Below, in pieces: positions 35,300-44,759 of a stretch of 64,000 nucleotides of DNA. The stretch covers positions 4,132,577 to 4,196,576 of the forward strand of contig NZ_LT707006.1 of the NCBI RefSeq assembly GCF_900155865.1, read 5' to 3'. The stretch comes from Bacteroides bouchesdurhonensis (lineage in GTDB: Bacteria; Bacteroidota; Bacteroidia; Bacteroidales; Bacteroidaceae). The stretch's first letter is position 1; each line of letters opens with the position of its first letter. Under the pieces are notes generated by a model, which worked only from the letters and a program-made list of their open reading frames with translations, ran no database searches and was not told the origin of the DNA. A program made the translations under genes and the position numbers.

Positions 35300-36061
35300 T
35301 CATTTCAGATGAAGTGCCATTGCATCATTAGCATAAAGCAAGGCATAAGCATAGGGAATACGTCCATATCCTTTATCCCCAAAAGATTCTCCGAATGAAT
35401 TTTTAAAAATGAGATACCCTCCACCGGGTGTTTTTTCATCAGCCTGATACCCGACAATCAGGATACTATGTCCATCAAATACATTCTCACGCTCTACTAC
35501 CGCCAGTTCGCCATGCTCCCCAATAGCTTCACCTTGTTTAGGCCATTGAAAACCGATCGCAACCGGATGATTAGCATCCAATTGTTTTTGCACTTCGTGC
35601 AACTGCTCTTTTGTAATACCATTTTTAGGATTCCACTGCTTAATCCATATCTGTTTACCTATTTTACGAGATATCGCATCTTTTTTCGCCGACTCAGAAG
35701 GCTCCACTTTCTCTGTGAAACGCGTAGCGTAAGGCATATAATCGTCTGCACAGATTCCATATTTTGCCATTCCGTCTATCGCATAATTAAAAAATGAACC
35801 ATCGGCATTTATTCCCTCTATCTGATTGGCAGACCAATTCAGATATTCTACCGACAACGGTGTGTTATCTTTCAAAACATGGGCTCGTTCAAATTCTATT
35901 AAACCAACAATGGTAAATATAGAACAAGTTCCCCTACTACCCTGATCTTTTACTGATATTCCATACTTTTCAAAAAGTGGACGCAAATCTTTTCCCTGTG
36001 GAAAACCTTTTGAAAAGGAGAAAAACAATGCAACAACAATTAAAGTTAAGATTTTCTTCAT
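35300..36061 (-). CDS. Papain-like C1-family peptidase, secreted
   Basis: The 253-residue protein has an N-terminal signal peptide (MKKILTLIVVALFFSF). The catalytic set is visible: Gln and Cys in DQGSRGTCSIFT, His in DGHSILIVGY, and Asn in FKNSFG. In classical papain the Cys is followed by Trp; here it is Ser. There is no obvious long propeptide, so it may be secreted active into the periplasm or beyond. A minus-strand TATCTTTG box at 36087-36094 supports the Met at 36061. Its neighbours give no clue to substrate. Confidence 0.85.
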   Translation of the reverse strand: MKKILTLIVVALFFSFSKGFPQGKDLRPLFEKYGISVKDQGSRGTCSIFTIVGLIEFERAHVLKDNTPLSVEYLNWSANQIEGINADGSFFNYAIDGMAKYGICADDYMPYATRFTEKVEPSESAKKDAISRKIGKQIWIKQWNPKNGITKEQLHEVQKQLDANHPVAIGFQWPKQGEAIGEHGELAVVERENVFDGHSILIVGYQADEKTPGGGYLIFKNSFGESFGDKGYGRIPYAYALLYANDAMALHLK

Positions 36062-36086
36062 TTGTACGATTTTTATAGTCATCAGA

Positions 36087-36094
36087 CAAAGATA
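36087..36094 (-). promoter_or_regulatory. -7 promoter element of the C1 peptidase gene
   Basis: Minus-strand TATCTTTG lies 25 bases before the preferred start at 36061. Confidence 0.5.
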
Positions 36095-36318
36095 AGATTT
36101 GAAAAATATGAAAACAAAAAAACAGAGTTTTTTTATTCCGCTTCCATCAATTACATCATATCATTCATACCAATAAAGCAGCTTTATCCAAATGGCGGTC
36201 AGCTTCTTCACGTTCAAAATCACGTGAGTTACATCATTGTTTTTCAGTTTGATATATGTTTTCTAATTTTAATGTCTGCACACTAGATAGTAAAAAATAG
36301 CCTTATATAAATTTATTC

Positions 36319-36402
36319 GTTCCACCACTGTTATCTTTTCGTTCCATAGTGGTGGAACTAAAAGATAACAGTGGTGGAACGAAGCGGAAACAACTGTGGA
36401 AC
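36319..36402. repeat. 22-bp periodic palindrome array (GTTCCA/TGGAAC units) containing a 21-bp inverted repeat
   Basis: GTTCCA begins at 36319 and 36341; GTGGAAC begins at 36352, 36374 and 36396. All steps are 22 bases. One unit (36341-36358) is a full GTTCCA-N6-TGGAAC palindrome. The outer units form perfect 21-base arms (36319-36339 and 36360-36380) around it, so the whole could fold as a long cruciform or hairpin. It occupies the middle of the gap between the C1 peptidase (start 36061) and the VWA pseudogene (end 36428). Confidence 0.88.
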
Positions 36403-36427
36403 GAATAAAAGATAGTACTACCTTTTT

Positions 36428-37639
36428 TTAATTATCAGTATCTAACCCCTTAGCAGCCTCTACCAAGCGAACGAACTCTCTCCTGTATCTTTCGCATCAT
36501 TATTGAAGTCTTCATCTTTCAATAAACGGCTCTCAAAACCTATCAATCTATAAGTCTGTACAATACACCACTCTTACGTTCTTTTTCTATCAATTGCTCC
36601 AAACCTTCTTCAGAAGAAACGCCTACATTAAAATCACCGTCCGAGCAAAGAATAATTCTGTTATTTCCATTAGAAATAAAATTCTTTTTTACGATACTAT
36701 AAGCCATTTGGATACCTGCACCTCCTGCTGTAGAACCTCTGGCAATTAGTTCATCTATTGCTTCACGTATCTTTTGTTTATCACTTCCGGAAACAGATTC
36801 CATTTTTACATCCGCATTACCGGCATAGGTCACAATTGCGACTTTATCTTTATCACGCAAGTTATTGACCAACATTTTAAGAGATGACTTCACTAAATCC
36901 AATCGCTCCTCTCCCCACATAGAACCGGAGACATCAATCAAAAAGACCAAGTTAGAAGCAGGCAAGTTATCTGTTGGAATCTCTTTCGCTTTCAATCCGA
37001 TTCGTACCAAGCGATGAGTAGTATTCCAGGGACAGTCACCGGCTTCTATTGTTATCTTTACCGGATCATCTCCGGTTGGCTTCGGGTATTCATAAGTGAA
37101 GTAATTCACCAATTCTTCCGTACGAACAGCATCAGCAGGGGGAAGTTCACCTCTATTAATAAAACGACGCATATTACTGTAAGAGGCTGCATCCACATCA
37201 ATGGAGAAAGTAGACAGTGGTGCATCCGAAACTTCTTTGTAACCATTTTCATTGATCGGTTTATATTCTTCGCCACGCATTGTTACTACTCCACTCACAT
37301 TTCCCGCCAATGCATTGACTAAACCCATTTGTCTCAGTTCCTCTACTCTTACAGATGTTACAGCACCTGTAACAGTTATCTTCTTTTGTGCTGCTGCTCC
37401 GTACAATTTTTGTGTACCTGTTCCGCTCACCACGACTTCTTCCAATATATCCTTAGCAGATTCATTCATCACCACATTTATTTCCTCAGACTTAACAATC
37501 ACCTCCACTGTCTCAAAACCTATATATGAGAAACATAAAATTCCACCTTTAGCTACTTGAATAGAGTAAGCTCCTTTGATATTTGTAGTTGTGCACTTAC
37601 TTCTCCCAAGGCAATAACTGCCATCAGCAGTACGAGCAT
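36428..37639 (-). pseudogene. VWA-domain (YfbK-like) lipoprotein/receptor-type gene, broken in several places
   Basis: The start at 37639 encodes a signal peptide (MLVLLMAVIALGEVSAQ) that runs to a stop after a few codons. In another frame the carboxypeptidase-regulatory-like repeat resumes (YSIQVAKGGILCFSYIGFE). From there a long frame (to 36543) holds a plug-like segment, the VWFA N-region (STFSIDVDAASYSNMRRFI) and a VWA domain with the metal site DVSGSM. It stops abruptly at the end of VWA. Further left, traces of the missing DUF3520-type C-terminus remain in other frames, including EFVRLVEAAKGLD before a stop at 36428. So there are at least two deletions with frameshifts. Confidence 0.8.
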
Positions 37640-37772
37640 GATCGTTCTAAATTAATTTGTTTTCATAACTACAAGTATTTAATGTCATTATTAATTCACT
37701 TTTACTATAGAGACGCAGAATACACCCAAATTTCATAAGCTGACTAAAGTTTTTTTTATTTTTCTTCTGTCC

Positions 37773-37804
37773 GTTGTGATTTATCATTTCTATTTCTATC
37801 TTTG
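37773..37804 (+). promoter_or_regulatory. Promoter of the ECF sigma gene
   Basis: GTTG at 37773-37776, a 20-base spacer and TATCTTTG at 37797-37804. Transcription would start near 37809-37811, upstream of the region that should encode the N-terminus. Confidence 0.6.
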
Positions 37805-37821
37805 GCAACAAAAATAAAATT

Positions 37822-38391
37822 CTGATATTTAGAAGAGACATATCGAAGCTATCGGACGAAGAACTACTAACATGCTATACCAAGTCCGGGGATACAGAAT
37901 ATTTCGGTGAATTATACAACCGTTATATCCCGTTGCTTTATGGTCTCTGCCTGAAATATCTACAAGATGAGGATAATGCACAAGAAGCAGTCATGCAACT
38001 ATTTGAGGATCTAATCCCCAAAATGAGCAATTATGATATAAAAATATTCAAGCCATGGCTCTATCGAGTGGCCAAAAACCACTGCTTGCAACTGTTACGA
38101 AAGGGAAACAAAGAAATTTCACTAGATTATACCATTAATATTATGGAATCTGATGAATTTCTGCATCTTTTAAGTGAAGAGGACAATCCGGAAGAGCAAC
38201 TCAAAGCATTGCACGCTTGCTTGGAAAAGTTGCCCGAGGAACAACGAACCAGCATCACCCGTTTCTTTCTGGAAGAAATGTCTTATGCTGACATTGCCGA
38301 ACAAACCGGACTCACTCTGAACAATGTGAAAAGCTATATCCAAAACGGAAAGCGGAATTTGAAAATCTGTATTAAGAAACAAACCCTATGA
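37822..38391 (+). CDS. ECF-type RNA polymerase sigma factor, no ATG start visible
   Basis: Sigma-70 regions 2 and 4 are intact: the ELYNRYIPLLYGLCLKYL and QEAVMQLFEDL helices, and a C-terminal LPEEQRTSITRFFLEEMSYADIAEQTGLTLNNVKSYIQNGKRNL helix-turn-helix. Homology-like coding sequence runs upstream through DISKLSDEELL, but no ATG or GTG precedes it in frame. Only CTG (37822), ATA (37840) or an internal TTG (37933, inside region 2) could start. I give the CTG as the outer limit. Either an unusual start is used or the start codon has been lost, in keeping with decay of the divergent VWA gene. Confidence 0.75.
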   Translation: MIFRRDISKLSDEELLTCYTKSGDTEYFGELYNRYIPLLYGLCLKYLQDEDNAQEAVMQLFEDLIPKMSNYDIKIFKPWLYRVAKNHCLQLLRKGNKEISLDYTINIMESDEFLHLLSEEDNPEEQLKALHACLEKLPEEQRTSITRFFLEEMSYADIAEQTGLTLNNVKSYIQNGKRNLKICIKKQTL

Positions 38392-39761
38392 AACTATTGG
38401 ATTACATACGAGGACTACGCAAAGGGAAAGAAGCCCATCGACTGGAAAAAGAGTCGATGAGAGACCCTTTTCTAGCTGATGCCATGGATGGATACCAGCA
38501 AGTAGAGGGAAATCATGAAGAACGGATTAAGGAACTACAGAATTTTATAACAGCCCGCTCTACAAAGAAAAGATATTCGTATGCCATCACCTGGAATATT
38601 GCCGCTTGTCTGATCATCGGAATTGGTATCAGCAGTTATTTCTTATTCCTGAAAAATAACATGCCGGAAGATACATTTATAGCAAAAGAAACGACTAATG
38701 CTAGGACAGTAACTCCTGAAGTCTCAATTGATCCGGAAACTCCGAAAGAGGAAATTATTCATTCCCCATCTGCTGCAAAAAAGAAACAGGACTCAAGTCA
38801 TGTAGTTACCACAGATAAAGAGATTAAAAAAGATATTATTGCTAAATCAACAGTCGTAACTACTCCCCAAAATCTTCCTGCCAAGAATTCGGTACCTATA
38901 AAAGAAGAAGTTTTAAAACCTGCGAAAACTGAAAAAGAGGAAAACCCTATCAGTACAATAGATACACTTATCTTACCTAGTAATGAGAAAGATACGAAAA
39001 GACTCAAACTGAGTGCCAATGCCCAGAATATTATAGAAGGAATGGTGATCGATGATAAAGGGCAACCTCTTGTCGGTGCTAATATAACTTTTGGGACAAA
39101 AGAAACGGATAATAAAGATCAGTCTCTACTATATGGTACCGTAAAAACTCACGAAGGAAAAGTTCACGAAACTATCACAGACATTAACGGAAAGTTCACA
39201 ATTCCCAAAGATCTACTCTTTGGAAAATTGAAAGTAAATTACATTGGGTATGATCCTGTCAGCATCACTATTAAGGACTCACTCCAGCCAATACTCATAG
39301 CAATGAAAGAAAGTACCCAATCAAAATTTGACGAAGTGGTAATAACCGGGACCGGTGCAAAAAAGAAGATGACTGTTACAGGTGCTGTCACATCTGTGAA
39401 CGTAGAGGATCTGAAACAAGCACCTTCTACCAATGCTTTGGCAGGATCTATACCAGGAGTAATCAAAAGAAGTACTGTAAAAGCCCCAAAGCAGATAACT
39501 CCGGAACCTGTAATCGGAATGAAAAAGTACAAAAAATACCTGAAAGAGAACCTGATACCCCCTACGGATGAAACTTGTAGTGGAATGAAAGGATCTGTCA
39601 TATTAACTTTCTCAGTCAGCAGAAAAGGACGTCCCAACTGCATTAAAGTCAAGAAGGGACTTTGCGAATCCGCAGATAAAGAAGCAATACGCCTAATTCT
39701 GGATGGTCCGGATTGGACTTACGGAAACACTTCTGCAGAAGTTACCGTAAAATTCAAGTAA
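38388..39761 (+). CDS. Membrane-anchored CarboxypepD_reg / plug-like / TonB-C protein, partner of the ECF sigma
   Basis: The protein has 457 residues and overlaps the sigma gene by four bases. Residues 1 to ~65 are cytoplasmic and acidic, and residues ~68-88 are a membrane segment. Next comes a Lys/Glu/Thr-rich periplasmic stalk to ~210, then a carboxypeptidase-regulatory-like domain (GMVIDDKGQPLVGANI), a segment like a SusC plug start (KKMTVTGAVTSVNVEDLKQ ... NALAGSIPGVI), and a TonB C-terminal-type domain (GSVILTFSVSRKGRP ... PDWTYGN). It could act as an anti-sigma factor with periplasmic sensor domains; that is inference from order and topology. Confidence 0.75.
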   Translation: MKLLDYIRGLRKGKEAHRLEKESMRDPFLADAMDGYQQVEGNHEERIKELQNFITARSTKKRYSYAITWNIAACLIIGIGISSYFLFLKNNMPEDTFIAKETTNARTVTPEVSIDPETPKEEIIHSPSAAKKKQDSSHVVTTDKEIKKDIIAKSTVVTTPQNLPAKNSVPIKEEVLKPAKTEKEENPISTIDTLILPSNEKDTKRLKLSANAQNIIEGMVIDDKGQPLVGANITFGTKETDNKDQSLLYGTVKTHEGKVHETITDINGKFTIPKDLLFGKLKVNYIGYDPVSITIKDSLQPILIAMKESTQSKFDEVVITGTGAKKKMTVTGAVTSVNVEDLKQAPSTNALAGSIPGVIKRSTVKAPKQITPEPVIGMKKYKKYLKENLIPPTDETCSGMKGSVILTFSVSRKGRPNCIKVKKGLCESADKEAIRLILDGPDWTYGNTSAEVTVKFK

Positions 39762-39773
39762 CCGGAGATACTA

Positions 39774-40958
39774 TTATCTCCCGGTTCCAATCCAAGTACC
39801 TTTGCGCCACAAGAACTCCAAAGGCCCTTGCTTATGCCGTGCAAGCCACCAACGGCTAAATATCAGTTGAATAGTAAAGATACATAATGCAATAAGAATA
39901 CTTCCTGTTGCTCCCGCATATCTATACATAGAGAGTCCGAAACCATAATAAATACAAACTCCCATAATAGACTGGGATATGTAATTTGTCAAACTCATAC
40001 GACCATACGGAATCAACAGACTTTGCCAACCATACCCACTATTTTTCTTAAACCAAAGTAATGTAAAGATAGAAACAAGAATAACCATGAAAGCAAAATT
40101 AGCGTAAGAAGGTACGGCTATTTTATAAGGAACCAAAACAGAAGGACTGGTTATTAAACCGGGAACGAATGTCTTCAAACAATAGAGAGGAATAAAAGCA
40201 ATGGCAGCATATTTCAGCATCTTTTTCCAGAAACATGTAGATTCTTCACTCTTAATAAAATACTTTCGGCGTCCCAGCAACATTCCGAACATGAATAAAG
40301 CAGCAGTCTGGAACAGACGACCATTTTCTACTTGCCAAATGTTACTATACAATTGCCCGTCAGTAATATTAGAACGAAGTACTTCCAGGAAACTACCATT
40401 AGCTGTTACTACCTGGGCACGTTCAGCATAAGGGATAAAGTGACCTGTCACAGGTACATAATTGGGATCGATCATCGCATAAATAGCACGTCCCCATTCA
40501 TAAGGCTGCAAAAGCAATATAACAGCAATCCAGAAAACCGTTTTATCATTTAACTTACATACCGGAATCAAAGCAAAACCAACTACTGCATATAACAAAA
40601 GTATATCACCATTATAAAACAAAGCATGTAACTGCGCAAATAAGAACAACAGACACAATCTCCACGCAAAACGTCCACGAAAGTCAGTACCCCGTTTCTC
40701 CGCATTACGCAATTGGATATAAAAACTAAACCCGAACAATAAAGAGAAAGTAGCATACGCTTTTCCTGCAAACAAGAAGAACATCGTATCCCACATATAC
40801 TTATCTATCGTTTGTAACCACGCCGGTACTGTAACTTCCAACGGTAGAAACAGATTATAATGTTCCAGATTATGTAACAATACAATAGCTAAAAGGGCAA
40901 ATCCGCGCAGAGCATCTACTACCCCAAGCCGTTCAGTCGTTTTAAGTGTTTGAGTCAT
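39774..40958 (-). CDS. DUF418 domain membrane protein
   Basis: The 394-residue protein has about ten membrane segments. It starts with the RLGVVDALRGFALLAIVLLHN pattern shared by DUF418 and acyltransferase-like HGSNAT-type proteins. The C-terminal ~150 residues are the DUF418 region (PYGRMSLTNYISQSIMG). Such proteins may move acyl groups across the membrane; the role is unproven. The Met at 40958 starts the conserved N-terminus. Convergent with the ECF partner gene, with a gap of 12 bases. Confidence 0.85.
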   Translation of the reverse strand: MTQTLKTTERLGVVDALRGFALLAIVLLHNLEHYNLFLPLEVTVPAWLQTIDKYMWDTMFFLFAGKAYATFSLLFGFSFYIQLRNAEKRGTDFRGRFAWRLCLLFLFAQLHALFYNGDILLLYAVVGFALIPVCKLNDKTVFWIAVILLLQPYEWGRAIYAMIDPNYVPVTGHFIPYAERAQVVTANGSFLEVLRSNITDGQLYSNIWQVENGRLFQTAALFMFGMLLGRRKYFIKSEESTCFWKKMLKYAAIAFIPLYCLKTFVPGLITSPSVLVPYKIAVPSYANFAFMVILVSIFTLLWFKKNSGYGWQSLLIPYGRMSLTNYISQSIMGVCIYYGFGLSMYRYAGATGSILIALCIFTIQLIFSRWWLARHKQGPLEFLWRKGTWIGTGR

Positions 40959-41119
40959 AAAATACATTTATTCAAGATTACTTAATAATGGCGGTAAAAA
41001 TAGCAGTAAAATCTGAATAACAAAAGTTTATAAACATTAAATGATATATTTAGTTTCCCCTCTGCTTACTCTACATCTGTAAGGAACCGCAAACTTGTTC
41101 TTTCCGTTCCATTCATGAG

Positions 41120-41992
41120 TTAGATCAGTTCGTAACTAGCCATTTGTATAGGCATATCCAAATTATGCAAAACCTTCTCCAGCAAAATTCCTTCCCTATT
41201 ATCATACTCATAGCCAAAAGTAGCCCGAATCCCTTGCAAAATAAATTGTGTTGCACGGTCCAATGCCATCGGAAGACTGTCTCCTTGCATTAAAGAACCG
41301 GTTATAACACTCGTGAACGTATCTCCGGTTCCGGGATAGTGAGCCGGTAAATAAGGACAGGTCACTTTCCAATAGCGATTTCCATTCCTGTTATATGCAT
41401 AGACAGAAGTTTTACGTGTATCTTCATGCACCGGAACACTGGTTATAATGACTACTTCCGGTCCCTTATCGGATAAATGACGCAGGTATTCCTTTAATTC
41501 TTCATCCGTATTATCTGCTTTATACGGTTTATCCAACAAATAAAAAAGTTCGGTCAGGTTCGGAGTTATCACATCCGCTTTTGTAATCAGATGACGCATT
41601 TCCTTGACCATATCCATGTCGAAGTTGGTATACAAACGCCCGTTATCTCCCAATACCGGATCTGCTACTACCAAACTATCCGGTCTTCTGAAATCATTAA
41701 TAAAATCAGAAACAATCTGAATCTGCCTGGGAGATCCCAGATAACCTGTATAAATCGCATCAAACTGTACCTCCAATTTCTTCCATTCAGCAATAATCTT
41801 CGGCATTTCATCGGTCAGGTCCAAAAAGGAAAAACCGGGATACTGTGTATGATTAGACAACACAGCTGTAGGAAGTGGACAAACCTGAAATCCCATTGAC
41901 GATAAAATGGGAATTACAACCGTCAATGAAACTCGTCCCATCCCCGAAAGATCATGAACAGCCGCTATTTTCTTTACTTTATTTGCGTACAT
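41120..41992 (-). CDS. Pyridoxamine kinase (PdxY-like)
   Basis: The 290-residue protein is of the ribokinase/PfkB-like vitamin kinase class. The N-terminus has AVHDLSGMGRVSL, the middle DPVLGDNGRLY, and the catalytic anion-hole loop is HYPGTGDTFTSV with the base Asp. It phosphorylates pyridoxal or pyridoxamine in the PLP salvage route. It lies 17 bases after lutC and is probably the last gene of the lut operon, although no lut enzyme is known to need PLP. Confidence 0.88.
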   Translation of the reverse strand: MYANKVKKIAAVHDLSGMGRVSLTVVIPILSSMGFQVCPLPTAVLSNHTQYPGFSFLDLTDEMPKIIAEWKKLEVQFDAIYTGYLGSPRQIQIVSDFINDFRRPDSLVVADPVLGDNGRLYTNFDMDMVKEMRHLITKADVITPNLTELFYLLDKPYKADNTDEELKEYLRHLSDKGPEVVIITSVPVHEDTRKTSVYAYNRNGNRYWKVTCPYLPAHYPGTGDTFTSVITGSLMQGDSLPMALDRATQFILQGIRATFGYEYDNREGILLEKVLHNLDMPIQMASYELI

Positions 41993-42009
41993 TATTTATA
42001 TTTGCTAAT

Positions 42010-42591
42010 TCATTTCAAAATAACTAATACTTCCCGCGCTCCATGAGCCCCCATCACCAACGCTTGTTCAATATCAGCCGTTTTCGACGGACCGGAAATA
42101 AATGTTCCGAACTGATATTCTTGTCCGACTAACTCGCAATAAGCATCAAACATCGTATTTACAATTTTATTCCGATCAAGTAAAATTACCAAGCTTTCGG
42201 AAATAAAGTAAATAGCTTTATACTTGACTCTTTGTGGAATCCATATGGCTCCATTTTCTGCGACTCCTATCTCTCCTTCAACTACTGCCACCTCTGTCCC
42301 GTCCAATTCCCTCGGATCATCCAGATTGTCCGGATTGAAAGTAGCACAAGAAACCTCCGGTAACACAGAAGCTATACGTGTTGCAGCCGGATAAGTACGA
42401 CGAATGACTTGATTCACATCCTCTCCTTCCCCTAATATCACAGCAGTACCGCCAACAGCCCGACTAATCGCACAAAACTGCTCTATCTTATCAGGATAAG
42501 ACATTCGTTTCATATTTACTATATCCGGCTTGTCATAGCGAACCTGTGTATTTTTGCGGATATTCGCTAAAATTTCTTCTCTACTACTCAT
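42010..42591 (-). CDS. lutC: Lactate utilization protein C (LUD domain)
   Basis: The 193-residue protein carries the LUD-domain strands SREEILANIRKNT and GVAENGAIWIPQ, and it ends with FISGPSKTADIEQALVMGAHGAREV, the LutC signature. With LutA and LutB it forms a cytoplasmic or membrane-peripheral complex that oxidises L-lactate to pyruvate. The frame is open to 42696, but the Met at 42591 starts the conserved helix and overlaps lutB by eight bases. Confidence 0.9.
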   Translation of the reverse strand: MSSREEILANIRKNTQVRYDKPDIVNMKRMSYPDKIEQFCAISRAVGGTAVILGEGEDVNQVIRRTYPAATRIASVLPEVSCATFNPDNLDDPRELDGTEVAVVEGEIGVAENGAIWIPQRVKYKAIYFISESLVILLDRNKIVNTMFDAYCELVGQEYQFGTFISGPSKTADIEQALVMGAHGAREVLVILK

Positions 42592-43972
42592 TGCTATCCT
42601 CCTTTCCCTGTACTTTATTCTTTTTCCACATTTCATTGAACGACTCTTTGGCAAACTTCGGAAGTTCCCGTCCTTTTCCCCAAGCATCAAAATCATTATA
42701 TTTCATAAAGCGTGGCAGACCATTCACCACGGGAGCTACCCACAAAGCCGCATTGAACAATGCCGGACGGTCCATCAGGAATTTCATGCCACCGGACATT
42801 ATTTTCTTTCCGGCACTTGCTTTTCCTAAACCATCCAAATCCTGACGCCACTTATAAATCTGCTCCGCCAAATCTACCTTCACCGGACAGACATCCGAAC
42901 AGGATATACACAATGAACAAGCAGAAAGATTATCGTAATACTTCTCCGGATCATGTGCCATCCCCAGATTAATACCAATAGGTCCGGGAATAAAATAAGT
43001 ATAAGAATATCCTCCGCTCCTGCGATACACCGGACAGGTATTCATACAAGCACCACAACGGATACAATTTAATGTCTTAATATGATCCGTCTTAGATAGT
43101 ATTTCACTTCGACCATTATCAACGATGATAATATGGTATTCTCCCCCTTCACGCGGACGGCGATATTGGGAAGTATAAGTTGTCACCGGCTGTCCGGTAG
43201 CCGAACGTGCTAACAGACGTGTAAATACCCCTAAAGACTCCAAGTCGGGTACAATCTTTTCTATTCCGAAAGCAGCAATATTCAGCTTCGGATAAGACGT
43301 TCCCATATCCGCATTCCCTTCATTTGTACACACAACGATATCTCCCGTAGAAGCTACGGCAAAGTTTGCCCCCGTCATGGCAGCCTCTGCATTCAAGAAA
43401 AGATGTCTCAGATTCTTACGGGCCGCATGAGTCAGATAAGTCGGATCAAAGTTACCTTTTTCCGTACCCATCTCTTTTTCAAAAAGCTCACCCACTCGCT
43501 CCCGCTTAATGTGTATAGCCGGCATCACGATGTGGCTCGGTGCCTCATGCATCAATTGCAGAATACGTTCTCCCAGATCGGATTCAACGACGTCAATTCC
43601 ACGTTCCATCAGGAAAGGATTCAGCCCGCACTCTTCGGCAAGCATAGATTTACTTTTGATAAAATGATGGACATTATGTTCATTCAATATATCATAAACA
43701 ATGGCACAATATTCATCCGCATCTTTCGCCCAATGAACAATAGCTCCATTAGCAGTAGCATTTTTTTCAAACTCGACCAAGAGTTCTTCCAAATGGCTGT
43801 TGGAATAAAGCTTTAATTCACAAGCTTTATTACGCAGTTCCTCCCACTCGGGAACTTCTTTACTCATCTTGTCCCTTTTGACACGAACCATCCAAAGGGT
43901 TTCGTTATACCATGCTGCCATCTTGCTGTCCTGCAAGAACTTCTCTGCAGCTTTTGCATGTTTGGTACTCAT
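42584..43972 (-). CDS. lutB: Lactate utilization iron-sulfur protein LutB
   Basis: The 462-residue protein has an N-terminal LUD domain (STGDIVVCTNEGNADM). Two ferredoxin-type clusters follow, CIRCGACMNTCPVYRR and CSLCISCSDVCPVKVDL, the pattern of LutB/YkgF. It carries electrons between the lactate-oxidising centre and the acceptor. It overlaps lutA by four bases at its start. Confidence 0.93.
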   Translation of the reverse strand: MSTKHAKAAEKFLQDSKMAAWYNETLWMVRVKRDKMSKEVPEWEELRNKACELKLYSNSHLEELLVEFEKNATANGAIVHWAKDADEYCAIVYDILNEHNVHHFIKSKSMLAEECGLNPFLMERGIDVVESDLGERILQLMHEAPSHIVMPAIHIKRERVGELFEKEMGTEKGNFDPTYLTHAARKNLRHLFLNAEAAMTGANFAVASTGDIVVCTNEGNADMGTSYPKLNIAAFGIEKIVPDLESLGVFTRLLARSATGQPVTTYTSQYRRPREGGEYHIIIVDNGRSEILSKTDHIKTLNCIRCGACMNTCPVYRRSGGYSYTYFIPGPIGINLGMAHDPEKYYDNLSACSLCISCSDVCPVKVDLAEQIYKWRQDLDGLGKASAGKKIMSGGMKFLMDRPALFNAALWVAPVVNGLPRFMKYNDFDAWGKGRELPKFAKESFNEMWKKNKVQGKEDSNE

Positions 43973-44709
43973 GACTGCGAAGCTAAGATTTCTACTATAT
44001 GAATGATTTTTATAGGAAGATGTTCCCTTTCAATAACGCCCTGCATATGCATCAGGCAGGAACTATCAGCTCCTACGATATATTCGGCACCGGTAGCCAT
44101 GTGATTTTTCACCTTATCCCGTCCCATACAAACAGATACCGCTTGTTCTTCCACAGCGAACATACCTCCAAATCCACAGCATTCATCCATATGAGCAGGT
44201 TCGAAAACCTCAATGCCTTCTACCATATCAAGTAAATCACGCAACTTATTAAAATAAGGAATGTTCCATTCACTTGGAGCAGAAAGAAATAGCTCGCGCA
44301 CCCCATGGCAACTATTATGAATGCTTACTTTATGTGGAAAACGTGCCGGCAGTTTCGAAGGTTTAAGCACATCATGGATAAATGCACAAAGATCATGAAT
44401 CTTACCCGCACTTTGGCAAATATGTCCCTCTTTCTTTAGAATACCGGGATGATTCTCTTTCACAAAAGCCACACAACTGGCAGAAGGACCGACAATATAA
44501 TCGTACTTCTGAAACAATTCATCAAACCGGAGTGCCAACTTCACCGATTCATCCTCAAAACCGGCATTTGCCATCGGTTGTCCGCAACAGGTCTGGTCTA
44601 ACGGATAATCGACATCTACTCCCAAACTTTTTAATAGCTTATATGATGCCACCCCCACATTCGGATAGATAGCATTGATATAACAAGGAATAAACAAACC
44701 TACTTTCAT
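43969..44709 (-). CDS. lutA: Lactate utilization CCG-domain protein LutA
   Basis: The 246-residue protein has two CCG repeats: CCGQPMANAGF near residue 41 and ECCGFGGMFAV near residue 180, each with a distal Cys. These bind [4Fe-4S]-type clusters in LutA/GlpC/HdrB proteins. It is the first gene of the lutABC-pdxY group, read leftward, 50 bases after the end of queE. Confidence 0.92.
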   Translation of the reverse strand: MKVGLFIPCYINAIYPNVGVASYKLLKSLGVDVDYPLDQTCCGQPMANAGFEDESVKLALRFDELFQKYDYIVGPSASCVAFVKENHPGILKKEGHICQSAGKIHDLCAFIHDVLKPSKLPARFPHKVSIHNSCHGVRELFLSAPSEWNIPYFNKLRDLLDMVEGIEVFEPAHMDECCGFGGMFAVEEQAVSVCMGRDKVKNHMATGAEYIVGADSSCLMHMQGVIEREHLPIKIIHIVEILASQS

Positions 44710-44759
44710 AATGTATATGTAAAATATTAGATGCTCCTCTAGTCCATCCGTTTATCTAT

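Noticed and set aside
34235..35300. Clear attachment site of an island at the tRNA-Trp 3' end
   Set aside because: I found no second copy of the tRNA end within the window.
35224..35331. 35-codon plus-strand frame starting with MEILYPNY
   Set aside because: Too short, no promoter or conserved pattern, and it overlaps the 3' end of the protease gene.
37647..37841. 64-codon minus-strand frame between the VWA pseudogene and the sigma gene
   Set aside because: It covers the sigma promoter region and the lost start of the sigma gene; no coding signal.
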